A DNA stretch of 64,000 bases from Anodontia alba (taxonomy: Eukaryota > Mollusca > Bivalvia > Lucinida > Lucinidae): NCBI GenBank assembly GCA_964016985.1, contig OZ024834.1, positions 83,364,289 through 83,428,288 of the forward strand, in the 5' to 3' direction. The notes under the pieces are model-generated. The model ran no database searches. It was not told the DNA's origin and worked only from the letters and a program-made list of their open reading frames with translations. Each line of letters opens with the position of its first letter. Within the stretch, counting starts at the first letter, position 1. Below are positions 46,801 through 56,324 of this stretch, one piece after another. Position numbers and translations under genes: made by a program.

Positions 46801-49800
46801 CGCTTCAACAAGGTGCTGTATACTGATGCTCTGGTTGCCATTTGCCCATTGCTAAGGAGTTTGGGGACCCAATGGGCTGTTAGCTTGCGCACACCTAAAC
46901 GATCATGTAAGATTGTTGAAACGCTACCATGTGAAATGCCTTATGCCTGCGCTATTTCTTCCACCTGAATTCGCCTATCAGAGTATACCAGATCCCGAAC
47001 TTTCTTACACATTTCTTCGTCAGTGGCATCAAGTGGGCGTCCAGACCTGGCTTCATCTTCTAAAGACGTTCTAACGCGTTTGAATTCCCCTACCCAGAAT
47101 TCAACCTGAGCATAAGATGGTGCAGAAGACTCATAAACATCGGCCTGTGTTAACCTTTTAAATACAAGTACCGAATTACAGCACGGTACTCAACTTTAGA
47201 TGAAAAGCATGCCTTTGCATCACTAGCCATGTTTGACATTCAATATCTTATTAAAGAATTACTCCATATGTGTGCAATTTCGTACCCATGTATAAAACAT
47301 ATATTGAAACAAAGCATGAAAATCGCGACCATCTTGGTCCCTCAGAAATGGGATAGGCTGGTTATTTATTGACATGCCCTCGTAAATGATAAAAACTTAA
47401 ATAGTCTTTATTTTCAAAGGTCGACACATTTAGCAACCCCTTATCTTCAATGCAGCCCTCTATTATATACAAAAGCATGTAATACAGAATGACAAGCTAT
47501 ACAAAGCTACAAATAAAACCAGACATTTCATATGATCAGCAGACGATTCACATAAAATGACAAGCCTTATTTTTCTGTAAAAAATACAATAAAAAAAGTA
47601 TTGTCCACAGCTCTTGTGATAAGCATTTAAAGGTTAACCCTAGTCCTACTGAAACCTGATATGCCCTGCATTTGCAAACAGTGTAGATCCAGATCAGTTG
47701 GCTTCTCAAGAAGCCAACTGATCTGGATCTGCACATTTCGTCATCAAGTATGTTAATTGGTATCAACAACCTGGATCAAGTAATCTGATTGGATTAAAAT
47801 TAGAAATGGGCAGGGCATCTTAATTTATTCAGCATGGCAAGGGTAAATACCTGTTTCTCTTCAGGAGTGACATGTTTCTTCTCAACTGATCTTCTGATAT
47901 CTCTATACACAGTTGTTTCGGAGTAACTTCTTTTAGTGCCCGTTGTAACACCAGTGCTTGACACTTGAGACTTGTATGAGGTATTACTCTATTCAATTAA
48001 AAAATGAATTACATGTACTTGTACATAGTTATAGTCAGGGTTTTCCCTGACTCACATTTTGGCAATTTTTCCCTGACTCACATTTTGGCAATTTTTACAT
48101 TTTGGCAAATGTTTGACTTATTTGCAAACAATGGAGACCCTGTTCAGATGCCGTGTTCTGCTGCTTCTGATCTGGGTCTGCACTGTTTGCCAATTAAGCT
48201 TTTAGGGGTCTCCAGACTTCAATGGGTTAAGCAAACATTAACTCTAAAATTTAACAAATGAACTGATGAACATACAGGAACAAACCTAACTGCACTAAAC
48301 TGTTCTCAAGATAAGTATCTGTTTTGTTTGGTCATATTATACTCACTGAGTCGCTTCTAATGAGTACCCACAACATATATTTTGTGGAGAAAAGAAGCTC
48401 CTTATCAATTTATTCATGATTATGTTTGTACTCTGTGTTGAAGTTTTATGGCTAAGTCAACCTTGTGGGGTCATGTCGAGCATGGTCAGTTTACCTAACA
48501 ACACTTTTACTGGGCAGACTAAGTCCTCTAAGTGGTTAACATGTATTATGCACATTCTTTCGCCAGAAACTGACAAGTGCCCTTCTTGAATCAGCGAAAG
48601 GGAGAGAATGATTGTAGAAATTATTTCAAGATCAATCTCAAGGAAAGAATGTTGCCTAACCAGTAGGGGTCAAACTCGCAACCTCCTGACCACCAGTCGG
48701 ATGCGCATCTGAGCCACCGAGGCCAGCAAATTTACTCACCATACTGCTCACTTACCCCTAACATAGAAGGTCTGCTACGTGGATACTCTGGCACACGTAT
48801 AGGTGGTGAAGCAGACTTTGGAGGTTTATTCTCTATATCTGGCTTTGAGTGAGGTGGAGAACTGGCATTCTTTGGCTCAGTTTGTGGAAGAGATTTCTTT
48901 GAAAGGTCAGTGGGTTGGCAGGTTATCCTAGGCTGTGGTGTGATTGCGTGGACTGCTACTGGAGGTTGAACAAGCTGTAAACAAACCACAAATCTTAAGG
49001 TTAGCAATTTCAAACAAATATTTACAGTATAACCTCGATGGCTCGAACACAAATGGCTCGTTTACCGTGGATGATTCGAACTCGTTTTTGAGTCCCTAGG
49101 AAATTCTTCCGATAGCTAAAGAAAACAAACATTTTGGGATTTTAAGGGAAATTTTCTTATTTTATCATGAAAATGTATGTTGTGTGTACACATTAGAACT
49201 GCCTCATTGAGGCAATTCTAATGAGTACACTCAACATACCATTATTTTATAGAAGATGGAAAAGACACTCCTAGAAAATTTTTATTTGCCGTCTGACCTT
49301 GCGCTATGATTAACCCTAAGTGGCTCGAACTACCCATATCTCGAACAAATTTCCATGGTCCCAAAGATGTTCGAGCCATTGAAGTTCGACTGTACTATGA
49401 TTTCCCAAGAGAGCAAATGGTATGTCAAGCAATTTTTAAGTGTTTGTGTTAATATTTACTCACGTCCTTCCCATTATAGTTTGTTTAATAATGTTCTACT
49501 TGGTGTCATTAGTAGGCTATTTTCGGTGACTGAGGCATTTCCAGGTATCTTCATTACTATTCTTCAAGCAGTTAAACAGTCATGAGACCATGAAAAATAG
49601 GCCATAGTCATACAAAATTTACCACTTGAGTACTTGTTTGAGAGAATGTGTATGCCAGCTAAGATGACCTCAGGTGTAATAGTTGTTTAGAAATAGACAT
49701 GAATGGTCATGTCCACTGGGCCCAGTTGTTCAAAGCATTGTTAGCTTACCAAGCTCATTAATGACAAACTTGTTAATTGTTGTAGCTAAGACATTTTCAA

Positions 49801-52800
49801 ATACACTGATATTTTTGCTGCAAAAATGTGTAGTTTTTGCAAACTACTCACATTTTTTCAGCAAAAAATATCAATGTATTTTCCACATTTCAAGATGGAA
49901 ATTTAATGTCATGTTAGCGAACAACTTTGTTAAGATTTGAACAACTGGGCCCTTGTCCCTTATATATCATCTTTTTTTTTTTTTTTTTGGTTAAAAAAAA
50001 AAGGGACTTACCTATTGGTTGAAATAAGAAGACTTATCTAAAGCTACATGTATGTTGGCACTGCCCATGCAGGCCTTGGTGCCAATGTCTGTTATCAAAT
50101 GTCTGTTATAAGGCACCTCTCTGGCCACTTTATACTCAACCTGAACCACATCATAAATGAAACAACTAGTGTTCTGCTGGTCTGAAAAAGTCACTGATCC
50201 AAGAGACATTCAAACCCACAAACTTCTAATTGCAATAGTTTCTTAAATAAAGATCAAAAGCTAACCTGTGAAGTCTGATGTGAAGAAACAGATGGCTGTC
50301 TTTCTACCAATTCCGTCTTCAGTCTCTGAACAATCAGTTTCTAATAATAAACCAAATAATCCTTGTCATAAGCAAACAGGTATGCAAACTGGTCTGTGAG
50401 ACATGCAGGCTGACTGGTCTGGGAGATATGCATACTGGTCTTGGAAATACCGTATTCGACCTAATTACCGCACATACTCCTATTAGCGCAAGCAATTTCG
50501 TAGTCTTAAGATTATAGCCAGTGTACTTTTTGTCTACTTTTTTATAAAGACATATCTTGTGTGTACTCATTTGAATTGCATCGACAAGTCAATGCAATTC
50601 AAATGAGTACTCAGAATATATGCCTTCATGAAGAAAATCAGGAAAGAAAATCGCATAATCATCATCAAATGTCCTTTTCTGATCTTTTTTATAACGTACC
50701 CTAAGTAGGTTGATGCATGTTTTAACACAACTAAGTGTTCCAAGTAATTTTGAAAAACCTAAGCGCACAGTGCGGTTACTAGGTCAAATACGGTATGCAG
50801 CAGATTGGTTTGGGAGATACGCAGGCTGGTCTGGGAATTATGCAGGCTGGTCTTGGAGATGTGCAGACCAGTTTGTAATATGCAGGATGGTGTGGGATAA
50901 ATACTGACACACTAGTCTAATCTGGCTGTGGGGATGGCTCTAACACTAGTTGAATGCCAAATGGAAACATTGCATCAAGATAGATGACTCTACAGCTGTC
51001 ATATTCATTACTTTGCTGATGCATTATAGCATTAATGGACATTTTATGTTGTTCTCAATTTGCTAGGTTGGGGTGGGGGTGGGGGCGGGGGGATAACTTA
51101 CTATATATATAGCACAGTATGTATGTGCATGCCTAATGGCCCCCTATTTCAGCGCTGCCACGTATATGATTAGCCCCCCTTTTTTCAACAAAAAGTATAT
51201 GACTAACCAGATTTTTCTTGATCCGTATGCGAAAGGCCCCACTTTTTTGACATAACGGTGTATGCATGTATTTTTTTTCGCTCTGAGATTTGTCGAGGCT
51301 GCTTGTTCTCTTAGTATTTGATGAACTAACTGCTATATTTGTTTACCTACCAGCAATAAATGGGTATAAAAATCAAAGGGCAGTATATGAACAGGTCATA
51401 GATGATCAAGTATATGAATGGGTCCATTTTTTCAAAGGCCAGGTATATGAATGGGGTAGGTTGGCTTGCACACCCATACCACATTTACCCCCAAGTTACA
51501 TCCCCCACCACCCTTCTCGAGAGTAAACTGTGCAATAAAATGGTTTCCATCACGAAAACACGCCTATATAAATTTGACCCCCTTGAACCCCACATTTATA
51601 TAGTAAAACTGGGGTTTACAGAGGTATGCATTATTTTTTCTTATTTCTGCTCAAAACATAGATTGTGGGTACTCGTTAGAACTGCCTCGGTGAGGCGGTT
51701 CTAACAAGTACCCACAATCTATGTTTTGGGCGGAAAAATGAAAAATATCAGATTTTTTTCTCTGAAAATTTTCATTTTTTGGTGGTAAAATTATCAGTAC
51801 ATTTGAATAGGCGTGTTTTGGTAATGAATGGCCTGGGGCCTGATCAAGCCAAAAAACAAATCATTTACATCAACCTTAAGAGAGATGGATGCACCAATGA
51901 ATATCATTAACTGTGTTACCACAAACAGGACTGAAAGCCAACAAAGAAATGAACAATGATGTGACAGCTGCCAAGTCTTTCATTTCGAACATTTATTGCA
52001 TAACCAGACTGTGGTGATTGCTCTAGCACTTATTTATCTGGGTTCAAAAAACTTTGCATCAAGGGAAGTAACTCTACTGCTGTCATGTTCATGGGTCAGT
52101 GAAACTGTACAACACCTACTACTTTCCTACTTTCTGGTACTTTTGAAAATATTTTAATGTTTTATTTCACTTGAAAAAAAATAGACAAGTGGCAAACAGG
52201 ATATGCCTTGACCAGACACCATGTTCTGCAGTTCCTGATCTGGGTTTGCACTGTTTGCTCAGGCCTGTCTGTCTCAAAACTTAATTAGTGCAAATACAGC
52301 TTGTTTTTTTTGTTTTTTTTTGTTTTTGTTTTTTTTTGTGGGGGGGGTGGGGGGGGGGTGCAGTTGCAGGGGGTGGGGTTCAATTATTTTACTATATGTT
52401 GATACTTTTAGTTTTATAGGCCTGTCACACTTTTTAAGAATAAATATATCACAAACTGCAAGAAGCAGTGTGTGTATAATACCATAAAACATTGGGGTCC
52501 AGTGTGGATTTTTTTTTTTGTGATTTGAAAGGGCCATGAATGTAAAAATTGGTTTAGGTTACCATATTTAGCAACTAAATAACTTATTTTGTAGCCTAAA
52601 CAAATATTTACATTTATGGCCCTTCCCCACCCCCACCCAAAAACACACACACCTTACCCCTATGCGATAGAAAATCTAAGTGACACATTTTCCCTTTTTT
52701 AAATTAATTAAAATACTGATAGCAAGTCTTTTGTTTTCAAGCTAGAAAAGGTATGACATTAAAAAGTGTCCTTTATGAAACTTATAAAATAACCATGGAA

Positions 52801-53705
52801 TTTTCTAAATCTTGATATAATTATACATGTATATTAAATGTTAATAAAAATAATTATAAATTTATTAACCATATTAACTGTGAATGCAATTATAAATTTA
52901 ACTGGGCTGCTATGCCCAGATCAATGATAACCAGATATCTGTCTCATTGTTAAGGTCAATCATCCTTCTGTTCTACAGGTCTCACAATTTGTGATTAAGC
53001 AATCATTAACATAAAAATCCGCACCTGCTTCTCGCTCATCTCAATAATTTCTCTTTGTATGCTGTGTAACTGTTTCTTCAGCCCCATATCCTGCAAAACA
53101 GATAAAAAAGCAGATTATAAACAGTTATTACAATGAAGAAAACTTCACCAACAAAAATCAATATTTTGTGTACAGTACAGTTGGTGCTTTATACTGGAGA
53201 TGCTGCATAAATGCCAATGCTGACTATGACAGATGAAATTCCTTAAACAACTCACCTGGGGGTTCAGCTTAATCTTTGATACCAGAATCTGTAAATAAAT
53301 AAGGAATAATTAGGCTATACTGAACGCATGCTTGAGCAAAAATGCCATAAACAAAGCTAATTGTTTAGTTATCATGCAAAACTTTTGCTAATTTTAGAAG
53401 GTTTACAGTAATCAATAAATGAAGATTAGGGCCGAGCAAATAACAGAACTAAAACCAAACAAAGTGTTTTACACCTTATAAACGTAGTCCACAGAATAAA
53501 ATAAACTCTTAATTAAAAATTCCTGTGCCCATATATCAATATATAGTACTTTTCATGATGTTTTATCGAAAATCAATAAAAGGTTACATCTTTGATTCAA
53601 GAAAGTTGTTGATGACAGTACAAAATATTATAAACTTTATACCTGATGATTCTGTATTGCAGACTTCAGCTGGAACTGAATTTGGTCCAAATCTACCCTT
53701 GACAT
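31705..53705 (-). CDS. PHF21A: PHF21A/BHC80-like PHD-finger protein, 14 coding exons
   Basis: Chromatin reader of the LSD1-CoREST type histone demethylase complex. In vertebrates its PHD finger binds histone H3 unmethylated at lysine 4. Fourteen exons with GT-AG borders and consistent phases give 433 codons, shorter than human PHF21A (over 600). In order: N-terminal coiled coil (1-79), Pro-rich segment (80-152), conserved block with [13 protein letters not shown] (199-235), AT-hook-like SRGRPK (259-264), C4HC3 PHD finger (297-344) and C-terminal coiled coil (366-433). Residues 362-378 ([17 protein letters not shown]) align closely with the vertebrate protein. PHF21B is the alternative name. 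A pre-duplication PHF21 is likely. Any 5' non-coding exon was not found. Confidence 0.93.
32498..32705. mobile_element. MITE family E in PHF21A intron 13
   Basis: Right end AAGGGTAAATACGGTA. The interior hairpin (GATGCCGCAAACGTGGCGTC) and the complement of CTCCTTACCACACTTCG are present. Confidence 0.65.
32980..33192. mobile_element. MITE family E ending close to the exon 13 donor
   Basis: Runs from CCATATCTATCCTAAATATTGG to AATACTCAAGGTAAATATG. Its edge lies about 12 bp into the intron from the exon 13 donor at 33204. Confidence 0.65.
33205..33308 (-). CDS. PHF21A: PHF21A exon 13
   Basis: Encodes [16 protein letters not shown] and the following coiled coil, the best-conserved stretch outside the PHD finger. 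Phase 1 in, phase 0 out. Confidence 0.92.
33428..33637. mobile_element. MITE family F in PHF21A intron 12
   Basis: Same palindrome and ends as 10808-11024, with TIR-like ACTTCAACATCG and AAGAGGTTGTGGTGTA. Confidence 0.75.
34195..34479 (-). mobile_element. SINE with 13-bp target duplication
   Basis: Flanked by AAAGGCATCTTTG at 34182-34194 and 34480-34492. The head ends after GGCGCATCC, so a few tRNA-like bases are missing. It lies about 36 bp downstream of the exon 12 donor on the minus strand. Confidence 0.88.
34529..34592 (-). CDS. PHF21A: PHF21A exon 12
   Basis: 64 nt encoding [17 protein letters not shown], the linker between PHD finger and coiled coil. Ends in phase 1. Confidence 0.88.
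34886..35290. mobile_element. Palindromic MITE A and a decayed tandem-core element
   Basis: A hairpin at 34886-35010 (GTGGGTACTCATTAGAAGTGCC). Positions 35040-35290 resemble a worn pearl/CvA-type segment (AGGTTAACCTCGG, ACCAAATATGAAAGC, GCCCGCCCGC). A half hairpin of family A is at 35300-35362. Confidence 0.55.
35674..35817 (-). CDS. PHF21A: PHF21A exon 11: the PHD finger
   Basis: 144 nt in phase 0 encode one whole PHD finger: Cys pairs in LCTVC and LLCDTC, His in VYHL, then QC and the final CPKC. The acidic-aromatic region just before the first Cys reads VHDNLC. The acceptor (TTTTATTGACAG) lies only about 21 bp from a MITE. Confidence 0.95.
35838..36191. mobile_element. Pogo-like MITE family C beside the PHD exon
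   Basis: TACAGTCGAACTTCAATGG and the complementary right end, with TA at both edges. Central palindrome about 35990-36040. The inner edge is about 21 bp from the 3' splice site of the PHD exon. Confidence 0.85.
36643..36749 (-). CDS. PHF21A: PHF21A exon 10
   Basis: Encodes [17 protein letters not shown] and an acidic, Ser-rich linker. Its first two bases complete the Gly codon of the AT-hook-like SRGRPK across the splice junction. Confidence 0.88.
37149..37352. mobile_element. MITE family G in PHF21A intron 9
   Basis: TTAACCCTGTTGGGCCCGG on one side and TTATTCAGCATGGCAAGG on the other. Perfect hairpin around GATCAGTTGGCTTCTTCAG. Confidence 0.75.
37395..37520. mobile_element. Palindromic MITE family A
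   Basis: A hairpin on TGTGGGTACTCATCAGAAG, mirrored. Confidence 0.75.
37624..37930 (-). mobile_element. Divergent full-length SINE
   Basis: Body and head recognisable with many substitutions, so older than the other copies. A direct repeat around GTGGTCAAGATCAAG lies on both sides (37582 and 37934). Confidence 0.75.
38091..38148 (-). CDS. PHF21A: PHF21A exon 9
   Basis: 58 nt encoding [19 protein letters not shown]. Ends in phase 1. Confidence 0.85.
38230..38527 (+). mobile_element. Helitron/CvA-like tail with double hairpin
   Basis: Ends with GACGGACGACTGATACTG and then nested inverted repeats: TAGCTCACC with GGTGAGCTA and, inside, GAGCACTTCGTGCTC. Such 3' hairpins are typical of short non-autonomous Helitron-like elements in molluscs. 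It includes AAGATGGCGGCCATGGCGGCCATCTT, another palindrome. Confidence 0.5.
38539..40191. mobile_element. Non-autonomous hAT-like element in PHF21A intron 8
   Basis: Inverted ends CAGGGGCTGACA and TGTCAGCCCCTG. The flanks hold CATCAA on both sides, offset by two bases, so the target duplication is imperfect. Subterminal GGACAAGTGAAAAAATAT and GGCAAGTGAAAAAATAT are similar. The interior holds poly-A and poly-T runs and no transposase. The 198-codon ORF at 39729 has no recognisable domain. Confidence 0.65.
40413..40500. mobile_element. MITE family H fragment
   Basis: AAATATCAATGTATTTGAAAATATCTTAGC and the GTTAACCAGTTTG block are shared with the full copy at 49717. Only one end is present. Confidence 0.5.
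41391..41510. mobile_element. Palindromic MITE family A
   Basis: Near-perfect hairpin on TTATGGGTACTCATTAGAAGCGCCTC. A worn relative is at about 40780-40875. Confidence 0.8.
41651..41727 (-). CDS. PHF21A: PHF21A exon 8
   Basis: Encodes [16 protein letters not shown], the basic block conserved with vertebrate PHF21A. Phase 1 in, phase 0 out. Confidence 0.92.
42057..42259 (-). mobile_element. SINE with internal deletion
   Basis: Tail and start of body, then a jump to the tRNA-like head (GCAGGAGTTGAACC...GAGGCCGGC). Followed by a (TG)n run at 42260-42284. Confidence 0.75.
42414..42465 (-). CDS. PHF21A: PHF21A exon 7
   Basis: 52 nt encoding [17 protein letters not shown], equivalent to the block before the RKRR motif in vertebrate PHF21A. 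Ends in phase 1. Confidence 0.9.
42958..43526. repeat. 30-bp minisatellite, left part (about 19 units)
   Basis: Unit AGTATTGCAAYTGGAACCTG plus CAATAGTAAT, 30 bp with few substitutions. Because 30 is divisible by 3 and the unit lacks stops in several frames, long ORFs appear on both strands (213 codons plus, 284 and 208 minus). They read Ser-Ile-Ala-type or Leu-Gln-Tyr-Tyr-type decapeptides. I see no promoter, splice site or conserved domain, so I treat these as non-coding. Confidence 0.9.
43529..45242. mobile_element. TIR element splitting the minisatellite
   Basis: Inverted ends CCGTATTAATCCGCCTATAA and the complement of TTATAGGCAGATTAATACGG sit between TA dinucleotides at 43527-43528 and 45243-45244. 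Minisatellite units continue on both sides. 1714 bp, with a second element nested inside and no clear transposase. Confidence 0.85.
43752..44995. mobile_element. Second TIR element nested in the first
   Basis: Ends TACCGAATTTTTCTGTGTAT and the complement of TGTTATACACAGTTAAATACGGTA. Both sides share TGTATAACACGCACC. No transposase motif seen. The ORF at 44493-44696 is unrecognised. Confidence 0.75.
45245..45455. repeat. 30-bp minisatellite, right part (about 7 units)
   Basis: Same unit as 42958-43526 (AGTATTGCAATAGGAACCTG...). This part carries more substitutions near its right edge. Confidence 0.85.
45610..46300. repeat. Tandem-core element, about 226-bp period
   Basis: GCATAATTATGTCA at 45708 and again at 45934, with parallel CTCTGNACATCGTCTGAT and TTATATTTGTA blocks, give about two and a half units. 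The tail has AGAGAGACGGACAGAC and ends near CGTATAAAATGATC. It resembles other CvA/Helitron-like arrays in molluscs. Confidence 0.6.
46383..47384 (-). mobile_element. Mariner transposon, inactive
   Basis: Inverted ends TACGAGG..GTCAATAA.TAACCAGCCTA at both sides, with TA inside the ends. On the minus strand a transposase relic starts [17 protein letters not shown] near 47230. It continues [38 protein letters not shown], then [19 protein letters not shown], the helix-turn-helix part of mariner transposases. In-frame stops occur and the catalytic part is replaced by other sequence, so it cannot encode an active enzyme. Confidence 0.85.
47634..47846. mobile_element. MITE family G touching the exon 6 donor
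   Basis: TTAACCCTAGTCCTACTG to TTCAGCATGGCAAGGGT. Its end falls about four bases inside the intron from the exon 6 splice donor (GT at 47849-47850 on the minus strand). Confidence 0.8.
47851..47988 (-). CDS. PHF21A: PHF21A exon 6
   Basis: 138 nt, phase 0, encoding a Ser/Thr-rich stretch then [15 protein letters not shown]. Joins KLDFM of exon 7. Confidence 0.88.
48428..48727 (-). mobile_element. SINE close to the exon 5 donor
   Basis: Full-length but diverged. The head (ACCAGTCGGATGCGC...GAGGCCAGC) ends about 28 bp from the exon 5 donor at 48755. A half hairpin of family A lies at about 48343-48395. Confidence 0.8.
48756..48974 (-). CDS. PHF21A: PHF21A exon 5 (proline-rich)
   Basis: 219 nt encoding 73 residues rich in Pro, Ser and Lys, with no known domain. 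It holds the least conserved region of the protein. Confidence 0.9.
49023..49394. mobile_element. Pogo-like MITE family C in PHF21A intron 4
   Basis: TACAGTATAACCTCGATGG and a right end complementary to TACAGTCGAACTTCAATGG. Centre palindrome TACACATTAGAACTGCCTC. Confidence 0.85.
49717..49952. mobile_element. MITE family H in PHF21A intron 4
   Basis: Perfect TGGGCCCAGTTGTTCAAA ends in inverted orientation. The interior has the inverted ATATTTTTGCTGCAAAAATG motif. Confidence 0.75.
50266..50340 (-). CDS. PHF21A: PHF21A exon 4
   Basis: 75 nt encoding [15 protein letters not shown], the end of the N-terminal coiled coil, then a Ser-rich start of the linker. Confidence 0.9.
50448..50795. mobile_element. 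MITE family D in PHF21A intron 3
   Basis: Ends TACCGTATTCGACCTAATTA and the complement of GGTCAAATACGGTA. Palindromic core GTACTCATTTGAATTGCATC. Confidence 0.85.
51060..51540. other. Unassigned intron stretch with G-rich run
   Basis: GGGGTGGGGGTGGGGGCGGGGGG at about 51068-51091. The rest shows repeated GTATATGAATGG-like words (51390-51460) but no gene. Confidence 0.4.
51547..51825. mobile_element. MITE family B in PHF21A intron 3
   Basis: ATCACGAAAACACGCCTATA and a complementary right end. Palindrome AACATAGATTGTGGGTACTC, mirrored. Confidence 0.8.
51826..53024. other. Intron 3 remainder with T/G homopolymers
   Basis: A worn MITE family E copy lies at about 52140-52290. A (T)nG(T)n run and a G run are at about 52300-52360. 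No exon supported. Confidence 0.45.
53025..53090 (-). CDS. PHF21A: PHF21A exon 3
   Basis: 66 nt encoding [20 protein letters not shown], coiled coil, matching the LKKQLH block of vertebrate PHF21A. Confidence 0.92.
53256..53288 (-). CDS. PHF21A: PHF21A exon 2 (33-nt microexon)
   Basis: Eleven codons, [11 protein letters not shown], with clear AG and GT borders (TTTACAG, GTGAGTTG). Confidence 0.88.
53643..53705 (-). CDS. PHF21A: PHF21A exon 1 (start codon)
   Basis: Starts [21 protein letters not shown]. The donor follows (GTATAAAG). The ATG is chosen because it is the only one before a donor that gives the conserved N-terminal helix. Confidence 0.85.
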
Positions 53706-55254
53706 CTTTGCACTTCAAAAATATCAACTTTTCTTTGGGAAATACAATATTTGCCCTAAAATAAAACTTCCTTTCTGTCTATTATCAAAGGGTAAATCCT
53801 AACTTTTCTCAGTAACACATGAAAACATTGGGGTTCCACTTTCATGCGCGAAGTAATATATGCAAAACAATTAGGGCTCAAATTAGTCACATCATCAGAT
53901 TTTATGTGTAAAAATGTGAAATTAATTGTCCTTTTTTTGAAATTGACTAATTCGTTATCTATGAAGCTGAAAAAAGGAGTTTCTACTTCTCGAACTATTT
54001 TTTGGCGTAAATATGCAAGACCGTTGAAATTCGGTCTAGAATTCCCCGGATGTGTGAAGTTGAGAAACTGTAAGGCACGTTTGCTTTCATTTTAATAAGA
54101 TTTCGAATGTAGGAGATGCAATAACAAACCACATATATTAACGATATCCTGAAACCATCTTTACCAAGTCTGACAAAACTGTTTGTCTGAAAAGTTTTTA
54201 AAATCAGTTGAAAAGCAGCGAAAACATTGCCGGTTCTGTTGAATGAATACCCCACCCACGACTGTAAACATGATTGAGAACTCAAAGTAAAGTAGGGCCC
54301 TGGCTTCCCACTATGTTCTTCTGTGTTGCTAATTAAAAAGTTTGGCCCAGATTAGCATCCTCATTTGCACAGGCCTTTAATTTTTGACAATCTTCGAGCA
54401 CATCCATCAACCAAGATCAGTCTGGGCATCCGTGCACTGATCAGCCTTAACTGTGCACTAACAGAATCATTGGGTCTCCCTAATTGCCGACAAGAGCCGA
54501 GAAGAGGTGACAAGAGCCGACAAGAACCGACAAGAAATGTTTTATTAGTGACAAGAAGTTTTCTTGTGATTCATTCAAGTTTATTATTTAAAAGGATATG
54601 TTTTTTGATGTTTTTCATATCTTAGAAATTGCTTTTGATCAATATATTTTATGTGCTTTATGAAAAAAGCAACAGAAGATTTACCGCATTTACCGACAAG
54701 AGATTTTACCCGATAGATGCGTGGTGAAATAGCATCGGCATGGGCCGACAGGAAGTTTTATATCATATTATATGAGATTTTGCGCTTTTAACCTTATTTT
54801 TGATTGATTATCTCAGGTTTTCACGTACATGAAGCCCGTTTGAAAAGTTTTAATGGGTTCGTGCAAGCAAAATGACCTTTACAAAGCATTTACCGACATG
54901 AAATTTAATAGGCTAATGGTGCAAAATTTTTGGGCCGCCAAGAAGTTTTGATGCTGTTTCAATGCATTTTATAACATAATGAACCTATCTTTTAAAAAAT
55001 TGACCAGAAAAAAAAAAACTATTGATTGATGCTGAATTCGTAAATCATTTCTTCGTTCATTTTGATAGCTTTATTGTTTGAAAGTGATCTAAATGTTTGA
55101 TGCTTAAAAGAAAAACCTATTTCTTCTCCTCCATGAGTCTCATCAGGTGGTGGCCTGTGCAGTTACTTACTAACTTGCACAGACAGATGTCCCCGCTATA
55201 GGTTTTTATTTTAATTTTATTTATAAAGAATTTATCAATGGTAATGTCTCATAA

Positions 55255-55760
55255 GGAATTAACTTACGGGCTTTTCAGGGCCGCGCCATAGGTACTCACT
55301 GAGACATATACACCCATAAGAATAATCCACACAAGCATTAGGTTACTTATGGGCTTTTCAAGGCCACGCCAGAGGTCTACCATATGCATTATGCATTATT
55401 TCTTATGATTTCTTTTTCTTTAAGAGTTATTTACAAATGCTTTTGGTTACTTACGGGCTTTTCAAGGCCGCGCCAGAGGTCTACCATTTGCAATTGTATT
55501 TTTCTCTTTTCTTTCTTAATGTCCTTTTTTTCTGTATGTTTTTATTAATTTAGTTGCTTTTTACACCAGCATTTGGTTACTTGCGGGCTTTTAAAGGCCG
55601 CACCAGAGGTTTACCATATGCATGATGTTTATTGTTTTCCCTTTCCTTCTATTTTTATTTTTTCGCTTTTTTTTTTTTCGTTAGGAAAAGATATTCACAT
55701 TGATCAGCATTAGGTTACTTGCGGGCTTATTAAGGCCGCGCCAGAGGTCTACCACATGCA
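55255..55760. repeat. Tandem repeat inside the 3.2-kb element
   Basis: Five copies of a GGTTACTTACGGGCTTTTCAAGGCC-type block at about 55262, 55343, 55445, 55573 and 55712. Each is followed by GCGCCAGAGGTCTACCA, with spacing of about 80-140 bp. Confidence 0.75.
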
Positions 55761-56324
55761 GAATGTGTTTCATTCACTTTCCATTTTTTTCCGGGGTAAC
55801 AAAAGCACAGCTTACTATTGAGCTTGTGATGCTTGATTGCTTGCGTGTCTGGCCATTGTACTGTTTGTATTTATTTATTTATTCTTTTTTTTCTCATTAA
55901 ATTTTTCGTTTATCGCTGTTTCATAGGGGAGACTGGGGTCGTTGGAGCAATACGGCAGTAATACGGCAAAATTAACGTCTCGACAATATCGATCATCTCT
56001 ATCTACACAAATGAAAACAGATAATGCGGATTTTATTTGGAAAACTCATTATTCTTTCCATATGATTTCAATAACATAACTTGTACAAACTCGTTAGAAT
56101 TGCGTAAATGTGACAGTTCAAATTAGCATCCACGACCTGAAATAAAAACATATTTTGAATAAGAAAAGATTTTACCAACCATGTTTTGAGTGTTGTAAGA
56201 CAAATATCACTATTGTTCATCTAAAATTTTTCGTTCCTGCCGCTGTAAAGTGTACAATACCTATACTTACACATATGTCCAATACCTATATTTACACATA
56301 TGTCCGTTCGTTCTTTCCGTCCGA

